Positions 17,418-29,517 of a stretch of DNA of 64,000 bases are shown here, piece after piece. The translations under genes and the position numbers were made by a program. The notes under the pieces were generated by a model that was not told the origin of the DNA, ran no database searches, and was given only the letters and a program-made list of their open reading frames with translations. Within the stretch, counting starts at the first letter, position 1, and each line of letters starts with the position of its first letter. Origin of the DNA: Micromonospora sp. C31 (GTDB lineage Bacteria; Actinomycetota; Actinomycetes; Mycobacteriales; Micromonosporaceae); the NCBI RefSeq assembly GCF_018070575.1, contig NZ_JAGPXN010000001.1, forward strand, positions 186,001 through 250,000. Direction: 5' to 3'.

Positions 17418-17429
17418 CGGCGCTTCGGC

Positions 17430-17714
17430 TCAGCGGCTCTGCGCGGCGGAGACGGGGGTGGCGCTCTCGGCCAGGACGGTGACGCCCTCACCGGTCACCG
17501 ACAGGAAGCCGCCGGCCACCTCGTAGGAGACCTGCTCGCCACCGGGAAGCTTGATGCGCACCTGGCCGGGCTCGGCAAGCTGGCCGAGCAGGGGCGCGTG
17601 CCCCGCCAGCACACCCAGCTCGCCCTCGGTCGTGCGGGCGACGACCATCTCGGCCTCGCCGGACCAGACCTTCTCCTCGACGGCTACGAGCTCGACGTGA
17701 AGCTGCTTTGCCAC
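17430..17714 (-). CDS. atpC: ATP synthase epsilon subunit lacking the C-terminal helices
   Basis: A 94-residue epsilon subunit of the F1 central stalk. The N-terminal beta-sandwich is complete: [20 protein letters not shown], the core motif [13 protein letters not shown], and [16 protein letters not shown]. After [14 protein letters not shown] the gene stops. The usual helical hairpin of about 30-45 residues, which can fold up and inhibit ATP hydrolysis, is absent. Start GTG 17712-17714 with AAGGAGA upstream. It is not joined to atpD: an LCP gene and a strong terminator lie between, and it has its own promoter. Confidence 0.93.
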   Translation of the reverse strand: MAKQLHVELVAVEEKVWSGEAEMVVARTTEGELGVLAGHAPLLGQLAEPGQVRIKLPGGEQVSYEVAGGFLSVTGEGVTVLAESATPVSAAQSR

Positions 17715-17747
17715 GCTGTCTCCTTGCTGCGGCGGCGGATTGTCGAA

Positions 17748-17775
17748 AGTCTAGTCGTGCCGCCGACCCGCCCCC
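17748..17775 (-). promoter_or_regulatory. promoter of atpC
   Basis: Minus strand: TTGGGG (17770-17775), a 16-nt spacer, then TAGACT (17748-17753). Transcription would start near 17741, giving a leader of about 27 nt with a good ribosome-binding site. This accounts for expression of atpC apart from the main atp operon. Confidence 0.55.
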
Positions 17776-17803
17776 AACGCGGGTGGCGAGACCTGCGCCA
17801 CGG

Positions 17804-18946
17804 CTACTTGGCCTTGTTCTGGAAGTCCGGGTGCTCCAGCAGGAAGGCGTCCAGCTGCCCCTTCTTCAGGGCGGCGAAGAAGTCGTCGACGGCGGGCTCG
17901 AACCGTTCGCCCTGGTACTTGCCGTTCTCGGTGACCGAGCCGCCCGGCAGCTTGATCATCTGGATGGTCTCCGGGCGGATGTCCTTGAGCGCCAGGCCGA
18001 AGTCGACCACGCTGTTGCCCCGGCCGCTGAAGATCAGCGACTGCCCGGCCGCCCGCAGCACCCGGTCCAGCTTCACCGGATTGGTGACCACGTCGGCGCT
18101 GAACGCCTGGGCGGCCATGGCCTTGACGAACTGCTGCTGGTGGCGCTGTCGGCCGTAGTCGCCGTCGGGCACACCGTTCTTCGGGTAGCGCTGGCGGACG
18201 TAGTCGAGCGCCTGCCACCCGTTGAGGTGCTGGTTGCCCTTCTTGTAGACCGCCTGCGGACCGACGTAGCCCTCGCCGTTGGGGTTGCCCTTGCGGTGCT
18301 TGCCGTCCGGCTCGCGGTGCTCGGAGCGCACCTCACGCTCGATGTACATGTCGACGCCGCCCATCGCGTCGACGATCTTCTTGAAGCCGTTGAAGTTGAT
18401 GATCGCGCCGGCGTCGAAGCGCGTGATCCCGGTGACGTTCTGCACGGTCGTGGCCAGCAACTCGAAGCCGCCGGCCGCGTCCGGGTTGCCGCCGGGCACC
18501 CGGCTGCCGTACGACATCGCCGCGTTGAGCCTGTCGGTGCCGCCGTCGAACTCCGCCCGGCTGAACTCGGGGATCTTCACGATGAGGTCACGCGGCATCG
18601 AGAAGAGGTAGGCGCGGTCCATCTCCGCCGGCACGTGCAGCACCATGACGGAGTCGGCCAGCGGCGGCATCTCGGGGTTGCGCGGGTCGATGCCCACCAG
18701 CAGGATGTTGAGCGGGCCCTTGATGTCGCTCTTGCGCTCCTTCGCCCCGGCCGCCTGGTCGCCGAAGAGGTCGGCCTTGCCGACGGCGCCCTCGTAGCGG
18801 GCCATCAGCGCCTCGGCGCCGACCAGCACCGCGCCGCTGAGCAGCATCAGGACGGCACCGAAGACGGTGCAGACCCGGGCCCAGCGCGGCACCCCCGACC
18901 ACCTGGACGCCTTGCCGCCGCCCTTGTCGGCCTTACCCACGATCAT
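17804..18946 (-). CDS. LytR-CpsA-Psr (LCP) family cell-wall glycopolymer ligase
   Basis: A protein of up to 380 residues. A basic N-terminus is followed by one transmembrane segment (about 27-49) and an extracellular LCP domain with ILLVGIDPR, LADSVMVLHVP and FSMPRDLIVKIP, whose Arg binds the lipid pyrophosphate, then YVRQRY. LCP enzymes attach teichoic-acid-like or other glycopolymers to peptidoglycan. The ATG at 18946 abuts its ribosome-binding site (GGAG). A GTG six bases later (18938-18940) has ideal spacing and may be the true start. The gene sits between atpD and atpC, which is unusual. Confidence 0.9.
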   Translation of the reverse strand: MIVGKADKGGGKASRWSGVPRWARVCTVFGAVLMLLSGAVLVGAEALMARYEGAVGKADLFGDQAAGAKERKSDIKGPLNILLVGIDPRNPEMPPLADSVMVLHVPAEMDRAYLFSMPRDLIVKIPEFSRAEFDGGTDRLNAAMSYGSRVPGGNPDAAGGFELLATTVQNVTGITRFDAGAIINFNGFKKIVDAMGGVDMYIEREVRSEHREPDGKHRKGNPNGEGYVGPQAVYKKGNQHLNGWQALDYVRQRYPKNGVPDGDYGRQRHQQQFVKAMAAQAFSADVVTNPVKLDRVLRAAGQSLIFSGRGNSVVDFGLALKDIRPETIQMIKLPGGSVTENGKYQGERFEPAVDDFFAALKKGQLDAFLLEHPDFQNKAK

Positions 18947-19008
18947 CTCCGTTCGTCACGCCCACGATCAGGAGACGGGCGCATGCAGCCGATTCGTTGC
19001 GGATCGAC

Positions 19009-19027
19009 GCCCACGCGGTGCGTGGGC
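19009..19027 (-). other. hairpin flanked by direct repeats in the LCP leader
   Basis: Perfect 8-bp stem GCCCACGC / GCGTGGGC with a 3-nt loop, bracketed by copies of GGATCGAC on both sides. It lies between a candidate promoter and the LCP start. It could be a dimeric regulator site or an mRNA leader element. Confidence 0.4.
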
Positions 19028-19086
19028 GGATCGACGGTACCTCGGGTACGGCATGATCGCCGACTGCGCGGAACCGGGCAGCGGTG

Positions 19087-19092
19087 ATGATA
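19087..19092 (-). promoter_or_regulatory. -10 box for the LCP gene
   Basis: TATCAT on the minus strand, directly downstream of the atpD terminator. It would give a leader of about 135 nt containing the 19009-19027 hairpin. No clear -35 is seen. Confidence 0.4.
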
Positions 19093-19107
19093 GGGCCCGA
19101 AGATGAA

Positions 19108-19144
19108 CGAAAGGCCGCCCCGGCATTGCCGGGGCGGCCTTTCG
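19108..19144. terminator. strong intrinsic terminator behind atpD
   Basis: A perfect 17-bp stem (CGAAAGGCCGCCCCGGC and its complement) with a 3-nt loop. On the minus strand it is followed by TTCATCTT. It lies 14 nt behind the atpD stop codon and separates atpD from the LCP gene and atpC. Confidence 0.88.
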
Positions 19145-19158
19145 TCGGGACCGACAGG

Positions 19159-21524
<2,366 letters not shown>

Positions 21525-21534
21525 GAATCAGCCC

Positions 21535-23190
21535 TTACCGGTTCTCGACCGGGCGGTCGCTCGCGCCGTCACGGTAGCGGGTCACCGTCTCGCGGTTCTC
21601 CTCGCCCTCGAGCGGCGCGGCCGGGGCGTCGTTGATCCGCCGCTCGTCCTCCTTGCCGAGGAAGACCTGCTTGAAGTCGGCGATGGCGGCGTCGAGCGAG
21701 CCGATGATGTCGTCGTTCCACTGGTGGTCGGCGATGGCCGCCAGCACGCCCTCGTGCTTGTGCCGCAGGTACTGGAGGAACTCCGACTCGAAGCGGCGGA
21801 TCTCCCCGACCGGGATGTCGTCCAGCTTGCCCTCGGTGCCGGCCCAGACGGAGACGACCTGTTCCTGCACGGGGAACGGCGAGTAGTTCGCCTGCTTGAG
21901 CAGCTCGACCAGGCGGGCGCCACGGTCCAGCTGCGCGCGGGACGTCTTGTCCAGGTCGGAGGCGAAGGCGGCGAACGCCTCCAGCTCGCGGAACTGGGCC
22001 AGGTTGAGCCGCAGCGAACCGGCGACCTTCTTCATCGGCTTCACCTGCGCGGCGCCACCGACCCGGGAGACCGAGGTGCCGACGTTGATGGCCGGCCGGA
22101 CGCCCTGGTTGAACAGGTCGGTCTCCAGGAAGATCTGGCCGTCGGTGATGGAGATGACGTTGGTCGGGATGAAGGCCGAGATGTCGTTGGCCTTCGTCTC
22201 GATGATCGGCAGGCCGGTCATCGAGCCGCCGCCCAGCTCGTCGGAGAGCTTCGCGCAGCGCTCCAGCAGACGCGAGTGCAGGTAGAAGACGTCACCCGGG
22301 TACGCCTCGCGGCCCGGCGGGCGACGCAGCAGCAGGGACACGGCGCGGTACGCCTCGGCCTGCTTGCTCAGGTCGTCGAAGACGATCAGGACGTGCTTGC
22401 CGCCGTACATCCAGTGCTGCCCGATGGACGAGCCGGTGTAGGGGGCGAGGTACTTGAAGCCGGCCGGGTCGGAGGCCGGGGAGGCGACGATGGCTGTGTA
22501 CTCCATCGCGCCCGCCTCCTCCAGGACGCCCTTGATCGAGGCGATCGTGGAGGCCTTCTGGCCGATGGCGACGTAGATGCAGCGGACCTGCTTCTTCGGG
22601 TCGCCGGAGCGCCAGTTGTCCCGCTGGTTGAGGATGGTGTCCAGCGCGACGGTGGTCTTGCCGGTCTTCCGGTCGCCGATGATCAGCTGACGCTGGCCGC
22701 GGCCGATCGGGGTCATGGCGTCGACGGCCTTCAGACCGGTCTGCAGCGGCTCGTCGACGGACTGCCGGGCCATCACGTTCGGGGCCTGGAGCTCCAGCTC
22801 GCGGAAGCCCTCGTTGGCGATGTCGCCGAGCCCGTCGATCGGCTGGCCGAGCGCGTTGACCACGCGGCCGAGGAAGGCGTCGCCGACCGGCACGGAGAGC
22901 ACCCGGCCGGTGCGCTTGACGCGCTGCCCCTCTTCGAGCTTGGCGGAGTCACCGAGAACGACGACACCGATCTCCCGGACGTCGAGGTTCAGCGCCACAC
23001 CCAGGGTGCCGTCCTCGAACTCCAGGAGCTCGTTGGTCATGGTCGAGGGAAGACCCTCGACGTGGGCGATGCCGTCGCCGGTGTCGGCGACGGTGCCGAC
23101 CTCCTCGCGGGAGAGTTCGGACGAGTAGGAGGAGACGTAGCGCTCCAGGGCGCCGCGGATCTCCTCCGTCGAGATGGTCAGCTCGGCCAT
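21535..23190 (-). CDS. atpA: ATP synthase alpha subunit
   Basis: A 551-residue non-catalytic nucleotide-binding subunit of F1. It has P-loop GDRKTGKT, the [25 protein letters not shown] region and [17 protein letters not shown] with the arginine finger region downstream. The C-terminus extends past the usual end by about 35 acidic/basic residues ([21 protein letters not shown]), similar in position to the actinobacterial alpha extension linked to suppression of ATP hydrolysis in mycobacteria. Confidence 0.98.
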   Translation of the reverse strand: MAELTISTEEIRGALERYVSSYSSELSREEVGTVADTGDGIAHVEGLPSTMTNELLEFEDGTLGVALNLDVREIGVVVLGDSAKLEEGQRVKRTGRVLSVPVGDAFLGRVVNALGQPIDGLGDIANEGFRELELQAPNVMARQSVDEPLQTGLKAVDAMTPIGRGQRQLIIGDRKTGKTTVALDTILNQRDNWRSGDPKKQVRCIYVAIGQKASTIASIKGVLEEAGAMEYTAIVASPASDPAGFKYLAPYTGSSIGQHWMYGGKHVLIVFDDLSKQAEAYRAVSLLLRRPPGREAYPGDVFYLHSRLLERCAKLSDELGGGSMTGLPIIETKANDISAFIPTNVISITDGQIFLETDLFNQGVRPAINVGTSVSRVGGAAQVKPMKKVAGSLRLNLAQFRELEAFAAFASDLDKTSRAQLDRGARLVELLKQANYSPFPVQEQVVSVWAGTEGKLDDIPVGEIRRFESEFLQYLRHKHEGVLAAIADHQWNDDIIGSLDAAIADFKQVFLGKEDERRINDAPAAPLEGEENRETVTRYRDGASDRPVENR

Positions 23191-23283
23191 CCTCTGCTTC
23201 CTTAAGTATCAGGGGCCCGGGATACCTAGTACCGACCGGTCCGAATGGCGTCTATGTCACAGGCGCTGGGCGGCGGTGCCGCC

Positions 23284-24105
23284 TCAGCGCTTCGCGAGCG
23301 CGTTGCGGCTCTCGTTGAGGCGGCGCAGGACGGTGCCGTCGTACAGGTCGGAGCCGACCCGTACGCTCACGCCGCCGAGAACCGAGGGGTCCACCGTCTG
23401 CTTGACGGAAACCTCTCGACCGTATATCGCGGAGAGACTCGCGCCCAGCCGGCGCTCGTCCTCTTCACTCAACGGGGCCGCGGCGGTCACGTACGCCACC
23501 TGCCGGTCCCGCCGCTCGGCGGCCAGTTCGACCAGCCGGCTGAGCGCACCGGAGAGGTTGCGTCCACCGAAGCCGGCGAGCGCGACCCCGACGAGGTAGC
23601 CGGTGATCGGCCGGGCCTTGCCGACGAGCAACTGGTCGACCAGCGTGGCCCGCCGGTCGGCGGGGACCGCCGAGTCGGAGAGCGCGCTGGACAGCTCCGA
23701 CGAACCGGCGACGACCTGCCCGAAGCGGAACAGCTCGTCCTCGACCTCGCCCAGCTCGCCTGCGGAGTCGGCGCTCGCCAGGAGCCCCTCGATACCCAGC
23801 CGCTCGGCGGCGCCGAGCAGCTCCGACGGTGCCGACCAACGGCCGGCGACCAGCGAGGCGATCAGGTCCAGCGCCTCGGCGCCGACCTTGCCGCGCAGCA
23901 GCTCGCCGAGCAGCCCGGAACGGTCGGCACCGGAGCGGGCCGGGTCGGAGAGCGCCCGGCGCAGCCGCGGCTCGCGCCGCAGCAGGTCGGCGACGAGGAG
24001 GATGTCGGCGGCGGTGGTGGCCACCGCCGACGGCTCCGCACCGCGGACGTACGCGTCGAGGCGCTCGGCCGCGACCTTGTACGACTCCCGGCTGGCGGCC
24101 TGCAT
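23284..24105 (-). CDS. atpH: ATP synthase delta subunit, extended actinobacterial form
   Basis: A 273-residue peripheral-stalk subunit, about 90 residues longer than the E. coli protein. The extra N-terminal part appears to be a second copy of the OSCP helical module: LRRALSDPARSGADRSGLLGELLRGK near residue 50 mirrors LSSALSDSAVPADRRATLVDQLLVGK near residue 140. The C-terminal part (SVKQTVDPSVLGGVSVRVGSDLYDGTVLRRL) is canonical. One base overlaps atpF. Confidence 0.95.
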   Translation of the reverse strand: MQAASRESYKVAAERLDAYVRGAEPSAVATTAADILLVADLLRREPRLRRALSDPARSGADRSGLLGELLRGKVGAEALDLIASLVAGRWSAPSELLGAAERLGIEGLLASADSAGELGEVEDELFRFGQVVAGSSELSSALSDSAVPADRRATLVDQLLVGKARPITGYLVGVALAGFGGRNLSGALSRLVELAAERRDRQVAYVTAAAPLSEEDERRLGASLSAIYGREVSVKQTVDPSVLGGVSVRVGSDLYDGTVLRRLNESRNALAKR

Positions 24106-24635
24106 CAGCGGGCCCCCGCGCTCTCGAGGTTGCTCAGGAACCGGTCGACGGTGCCCTTGCGGCGCGCCTCGTCGGCGAGGGACTCCCCGACGATCTTGCT
24201 GGCCAGGTCGACCGCGATCGTGCCGACCTCCGTGCGCAGCTCGCGCACGATGGTGGCGCGCTCGGCGGCGAGCTGCTCCTTGCCGGCCGCGACGATCCGG
24301 TCGGACTCCTCCCGCGCCTTGGCGAGGATGTCCTGGCGGATGCCCTCGGCGTCGGCCCGGGCGTCGTCCCGGATCCGGGCCGCCTCGGTACGCACCTCGG
24401 CGAGCTGGGCCCGGTACTGCTCCAGCACCTGGTTCGCCTCGGCCTGCGCGGCCTCGGCCCGCTTGAGCCCGCCCTCGATGGCGTCCACCCGCGCCTGGTA
24501 CATCGCCTCCATGCGCGGCATGACGAACTTCAGCAGGACGATGACGAGCAGGATGAAGGAAATGGTCCCGATGACCATCTCCTGCCAGATCGGCAGGATC
24601 GGGTTGTGCTCCACACCTTCTGCGGCGATGAACAT
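24105..24635 (-). CDS. atpF: ATP synthase b subunit
   Basis: A 176-residue stalk subunit with one N-terminal transmembrane helix (about residues 20-42, EMVIGTISFILLVIVLLKFV) and a long charged coiled coil (YQARVDAIEGGLKRAEAAQAE onward) that reaches F1. It is a separate gene here, not fused to delta as in mycobacteria. The C-terminal end overlaps the atpH start by one base, so translation is coupled. Confidence 0.96.
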   Translation of the reverse strand: MFIAAEGVEHNPILPIWQEMVIGTISFILLVIVLLKFVMPRMEAMYQARVDAIEGGLKRAEAAQAEANQVLEQYRAQLAEVRTEAARIRDDARADAEGIRQDILAKAREESDRIVAAGKEQLAAERATIVRELRTEVGTIAVDLASKIVGESLADEARRKGTVDRFLSNLESAGAR

Positions 24636-24666
24636 GTCAGACCTCCGGGTCGGGAGAGAGCTCTCG

Positions 24667-24927
<261 letters not shown>

Positions 24928-24985
24928 TCACGCGTACGCGGTCGGTACCAGAAGCTTGGTCGGGCCGGGCGACCCGCCGAGCCGA

Positions 24986-25765
24986 TCAGTGCTCGTCGGC
25001 GAGCGAAGTCCCGATGTAGTTCGCGCTCAGCGTGACGAAGACGTAGGCCTGCAGGATCGCGACCAGCACCTCGAAGAAGGCCATCACGATCGCCATCAGG
25101 AAGGAGAAGACCGAGGTCACCTGGATGAACAGGCTGCTCGAGTTGAGCATCACGAAGCCGCCGACGGTGAAGACCAGCAGCAGCAGGTGGCCGGCGAAGA
25201 GGTTGGCGAAGAGCCGCAGGGCCAGGGTGACCGGCCGGACGATGAAGTTCTGCATGAGCTCGATCGGGATCAGCAGAAAGTGCATCGGCCACGGCACGTT
25301 CGGGATGATCAGGCTCATCTTGAGGTACTTGCCGAGGCCGTGCTTGCGGACGCCGACGTAGAGGTACATCACGTAGGAGATCAACGCGAGCACGATCGGG
25401 AAGGCGATGTGCGAGTTGGGCGAGATCTGCAGACCGGGCACGATGGCGAAGAGGTTGGTCAGCACGATGAAGCTGAACAGCACCGTGAAGTAGGGCGCGA
25501 AGCGGATGCCCTCGTTGCCGATCTGCTCGCGGGCGATGTTGTCCCGGACCAGGCCGTAGACCGACTCCGCTGCCCACTGGGCCCTGCCGGGAACGAGCTT
25601 GGGCTTCCGGTAGGCGAGCATGAAGAAGATGATCAGCAACGCGACCGCGAGCCAGACCATGATCCCGAACTTGGTGACCCAGGGGCCAGCCACGTCCGGC
25701 GGGTAGAAATCTCCGACGCTGGGGGGCCAGGGAAGCCCCTCGGCGGCGACGAGCTGTCCACTCAC
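24986..25765 (-). CDS. atpB: ATP synthase a subunit
   Basis: A 259-residue stator channel subunit. I start at GTG 25763-25765, which has GGAGG eight bases upstream; the longer frame to 25807 lacks this. Hydrophobic helices include FGIMVWLAVALLIIFFMLAY. The essential Arg lies in PVTLALRLFANLFAGHLLLL, and the last helix ends in VFVTLSANYIG. It forms the two proton half-channels with the c ring. Confidence 0.96.
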   Translation of the reverse strand: MSGQLVAAEGLPWPPSVGDFYPPDVAGPWVTKFGIMVWLAVALLIIFFMLAYRKPKLVPGRAQWAAESVYGLVRDNIAREQIGNEGIRFAPYFTVLFSFIVLTNLFAIVPGLQISPNSHIAFPIVLALISYVMYLYVGVRKHGLGKYLKMSLIIPNVPWPMHFLLIPIELMQNFIVRPVTLALRLFANLFAGHLLLLVFTVGGFVMLNSSSLFIQVTSVFSFLMAIVMAFFEVLVAILQAYVFVTLSANYIGTSLADEH

Positions 25766-25807
25766 CGTGTCATCCTCCGCACTCGACAGACCCGCGCGTG
25801 CTGGCAC

Positions 25808-26029
25808 TCAAGCACTGAGCCTCTTCATGATCAGGTAAATCGCTCCGGCCGCGCCGAAGATCATGCCGACGGCGGCCCCGACGCCGGTGGGCAGATCGAG
25901 AAGTCGCTCCGCCAACCACCCGAGGAAGCCCCACACCACGATGCCGGCGAGTAGGTAGCCCAGAACGGCCCCTGCCACGCCTTCCGACGAGGGCTCGCCG
26001 GACCTGCGGGGGTGTGGGTCTTCGGCCAT
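25808..26029 (-). CDS. AtpZ/AtpI-type ATP synthase accessory protein
   Basis: A 73-residue protein starting at ATG 26027-26029. It has two hydrophobic helices (VAGAVLGYLLAGIVVWGFLGWLAERLL and GVGAAVGMIFGAAGAIYLIMKRL) with the PTGVGAAVGM hairpin characteristic of the AtpZ/AtpI family. Members assist assembly of the c ring or magnesium uptake. It heads the atp operon. Confidence 0.8.
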   Translation of the reverse strand: MAEDPHPRRSGEPSSEGVAGAVLGYLLAGIVVWGFLGWLAERLLDLPTGVGAAVGMIFGAAGAIYLIMKRLSA

Positions 26030-26039
26030 GACGTGGCGA

Positions 26040-26045
26040 ACAATA
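26040..26045 (-). promoter_or_regulatory. -10 box of the atp operon
   Basis: TATTGT on the minus strand, 10 nt before the ATG at 26027-26029. It implies a leader of only about 3 nt. It is in the most A/T-rich part of the 26030-26193 spacer. Confidence 0.5.
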
Positions 26046-26193
26046 TCAGCAGGCACGCGCGGGAGTGTGCGGCACCCCCCACACTGCGGACAGCGTGCGG
26101 GCCTTGGTGCGGGCGCGGAAGTCGTTGGTCAGGTTACTCCCGTGCGGCCCGCCGCGGCAGCCCGAAATGCCGGACGCAGATCCGACAGAACGC

Positions 26194-26621
26194 TCACTCA
26201 CCGTGCCGCTGGAAGGTGGGCAGCGGCGAGCGCAGGGCCCACGCGAGATGGGCGCCCGTCCAGACCACCACGGCCGCGATGATCGCCACCCCCATGTCCG
26301 GCAGGCCGGGCCAGCCGGTGGCCGCCACGGCGGCCATCGCCACCCCGAGCACCACGATCTTCGTGGCGTAGGTGACCAGCCCCACCGACATGATCATCCG
26401 CGGATTGACGGCGTCGGCCCAGGCCACCGAGACACCGGAGACCAGGTAGCTGGCGACGACCAGCGCGATCCCGGCGGCCACGCCGGCCGCGCCGGTGCCG
26501 CCCCGCAGCACCGCCGCGGTCGGCACCGCGACCAGCGCGAGCGCCGCGCAGGCCAGCAGCGGCAGGCGAAGATACGGCAGCCGGGCCCGGATGGCGCCCC
26601 GCTCGCCCGCGCGCGGCTCGC

Positions 26622-26625
<4 letters not shown>
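26194..26625 (-). CDS. AtpI-like four-helix membrane protein
   Basis: A 143-residue membrane protein starting at ATG 26623-26625, which overlaps the glyA stop (ATGA). Four hydrophobic segments are visible: [58 protein letters not shown] and [21 protein letters not shown]. Its position upstream of the atp genes and its size match the second AtpI/UncI-like gene of actinobacterial atp loci. Sequence support for the family is only moderate. Confidence 0.65.
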
Positions 26626-27908
<1,283 letters not shown>

Positions 27909-27943
27909 AGCGCCAGAGTCTATTGGGCCGCACACTGGAGACC

Positions 27944-29437
27944 GTGAGATGCCTGGTCACGGGAGCGACGGGATACATCGGCGGGCGGCTGGCACCCCGG
28001 CTGCTGGCCGAGGGGCACGCGGTGCGCTGTCTGGTTCGCAAGGCGGGACGGCTGCGGGACGTGCCATGGGCGGCGCGGACCGAGATCGCGGAGGGCGACC
28101 TGCGCAAGCCGGAGACGCTGCCCGCCGCGTTCGAGGGCGTGGACGTCGCCTACTACCTGGTGCACTCGCTCGGCCAGGCCGGCTTCGAGGCCGCCGACCG
28201 GGAGGCCGCCATCCGGTTCGCCGGGGCCGCGCGGGCCGCGGGCGTACGCCGGATCGTCTACCTGGGCGGGCCGGAGCCGGCGGCGGACCAGGGAGTTCCG
28301 TCGGCACACCTGCGCTCGCGGGCCGAGGTGGGACGGATCCTGCTCGACAGCGGGGTACCCACGGCGGTGCTGCGGGCCGCGGTGATCATCGGCTCCGGGT
28401 CGGCCTCGTTCGAGATGCTGCGCTACCTGACCGAGCGGCTGCCGGCCATGGTCACCCCGCGCTGGGTGCACAACCGGATCCAGCCGATCGCCGTCCGGGA
28501 CGTGCTGCGCTACCTCGCCGGCTGCGCCAGCCTGCCACCCGAGGTCAACCGCGCCTTCGACATCGGCGGGCCGGACATCCTGACCTTCGCGGACATGATG
28601 CAGCGCTACGCGCGGGTGGCCGGGCTGCGCCAGCGGGCCATCGTGCCGGTGCGACCGCTGACGCCCTCCCTCTCCTCGCACTGGGTCGGGCTCGTCACAC
28701 CGGTGCCGAACGCGATCGCCCGGCCGCTGGTGGAGAGCCTGGTGCACGAGGCCGTCGCCCACGAGCACGACATCGCGGCGTACGTCCCCGACCCACCGGA
28801 GGGGCTGACCAGCTTCGACCAGGCGGTCGCGGCGGCCCTGGCGAAGGTGCGCGACGGCGAGGTGGAGACCCGCTGGTCGACCGCGAGCGGTCCCGACGCG
28901 CCCGCCGAGCCGCTGCCCAGCGACCCGCACTGGTCCGGCGGGACCGCCTACACCGACCTTCGCGAGCGGGCGGTGCAGGCCCCGCCGGAGGAGCTGTGGC
29001 GGGTCGTCGAGGGCGTCGGCGGTGAGCACGGCTGGTACTCGTTCCCGCTGGCCTGGTCCGTCCGCGGGTGGTTGGACCGGCTGATCGGCGGCGTGGGGCT
29101 GCGCCGCGGCCGGCGCGACCCGCACCACCTCCAGGTCGGCGAGGCGCTGGACTTCTGGCGGGTGGAGGAGATCGTGCCCGGTGAGCTGCTGCGGCTGCGC
29201 GCCGAGATGCGGCTGCCGGGCCGGGCCTGGCTGGAGATGCGGGTGACCGGGGCTGACGGCGGCGGCAGCCGCTACCAGCAGCGAGCGGTGTTCCTGCCGC
29301 GCGGGCTGCCCGGGCACCTGTACTGGGGCTCGGTGGCGCCGTTCCACGCCGTGGTCTTCGGCGGGATGGCCCGCAACATCGCCCGTCAGGCGGAGCAGGC
29401 CGTCCAGCGGCCCACCGCCCCGTTCCTGCGCCGCTGA
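27944..29437 (+). CDS. NAD(P)-binding oxidoreductase with C-terminal DUF2867 domain
   Basis: A 497-residue two-domain protein starting at GTG 27944 ([16 protein letters not shown]). The N-terminal half is an atypical short-chain dehydrogenase/NmrA-like fold with [20 protein letters not shown] and [10 protein letters not shown]. The C-terminal half, from about residue 330, contains [35 protein letters not shown] and [15 protein letters not shown], as in DUF2867. Such proteins are common in actinobacteria, but the substrate is unknown. Confidence 0.85.
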   Translation: MRCLVTGATGYIGGRLAPRLLAEGHAVRCLVRKAGRLRDVPWAARTEIAEGDLRKPETLPAAFEGVDVAYYLVHSLGQAGFEAADREAAIRFAGAARAAGVRRIVYLGGPEPAADQGVPSAHLRSRAEVGRILLDSGVPTAVLRAAVIIGSGSASFEMLRYLTERLPAMVTPRWVHNRIQPIAVRDVLRYLAGCASLPPEVNRAFDIGGPDILTFADMMQRYARVAGLRQRAIVPVRPLTPSLSSHWVGLVTPVPNAIARPLVESLVHEAVAHEHDIAAYVPDPPEGLTSFDQAVAAALAKVRDGEVETRWSTASGPDAPAEPLPSDPHWSGGTAYTDLRERAVQAPPEELWRVVEGVGGEHGWYSFPLAWSVRGWLDRLIGGVGLRRGRRDPHHLQVGEALDFWRVEEIVPGELLRLRAEMRLPGRAWLEMRVTGADGGGSRYQQRAVFLPRGLPGHLYWGSVAPFHAVVFGGMARNIARQAEQAVQRPTAPFLRR

Positions 29438-29517
29438 GCAGCGCGGGGCCCGGTTGCCGGCTCAGTCGGGCCGCGCGGGCCCGGTGCCGGCGCGGGGCAC
29501 ACCCGTCCGGCGCGGAC

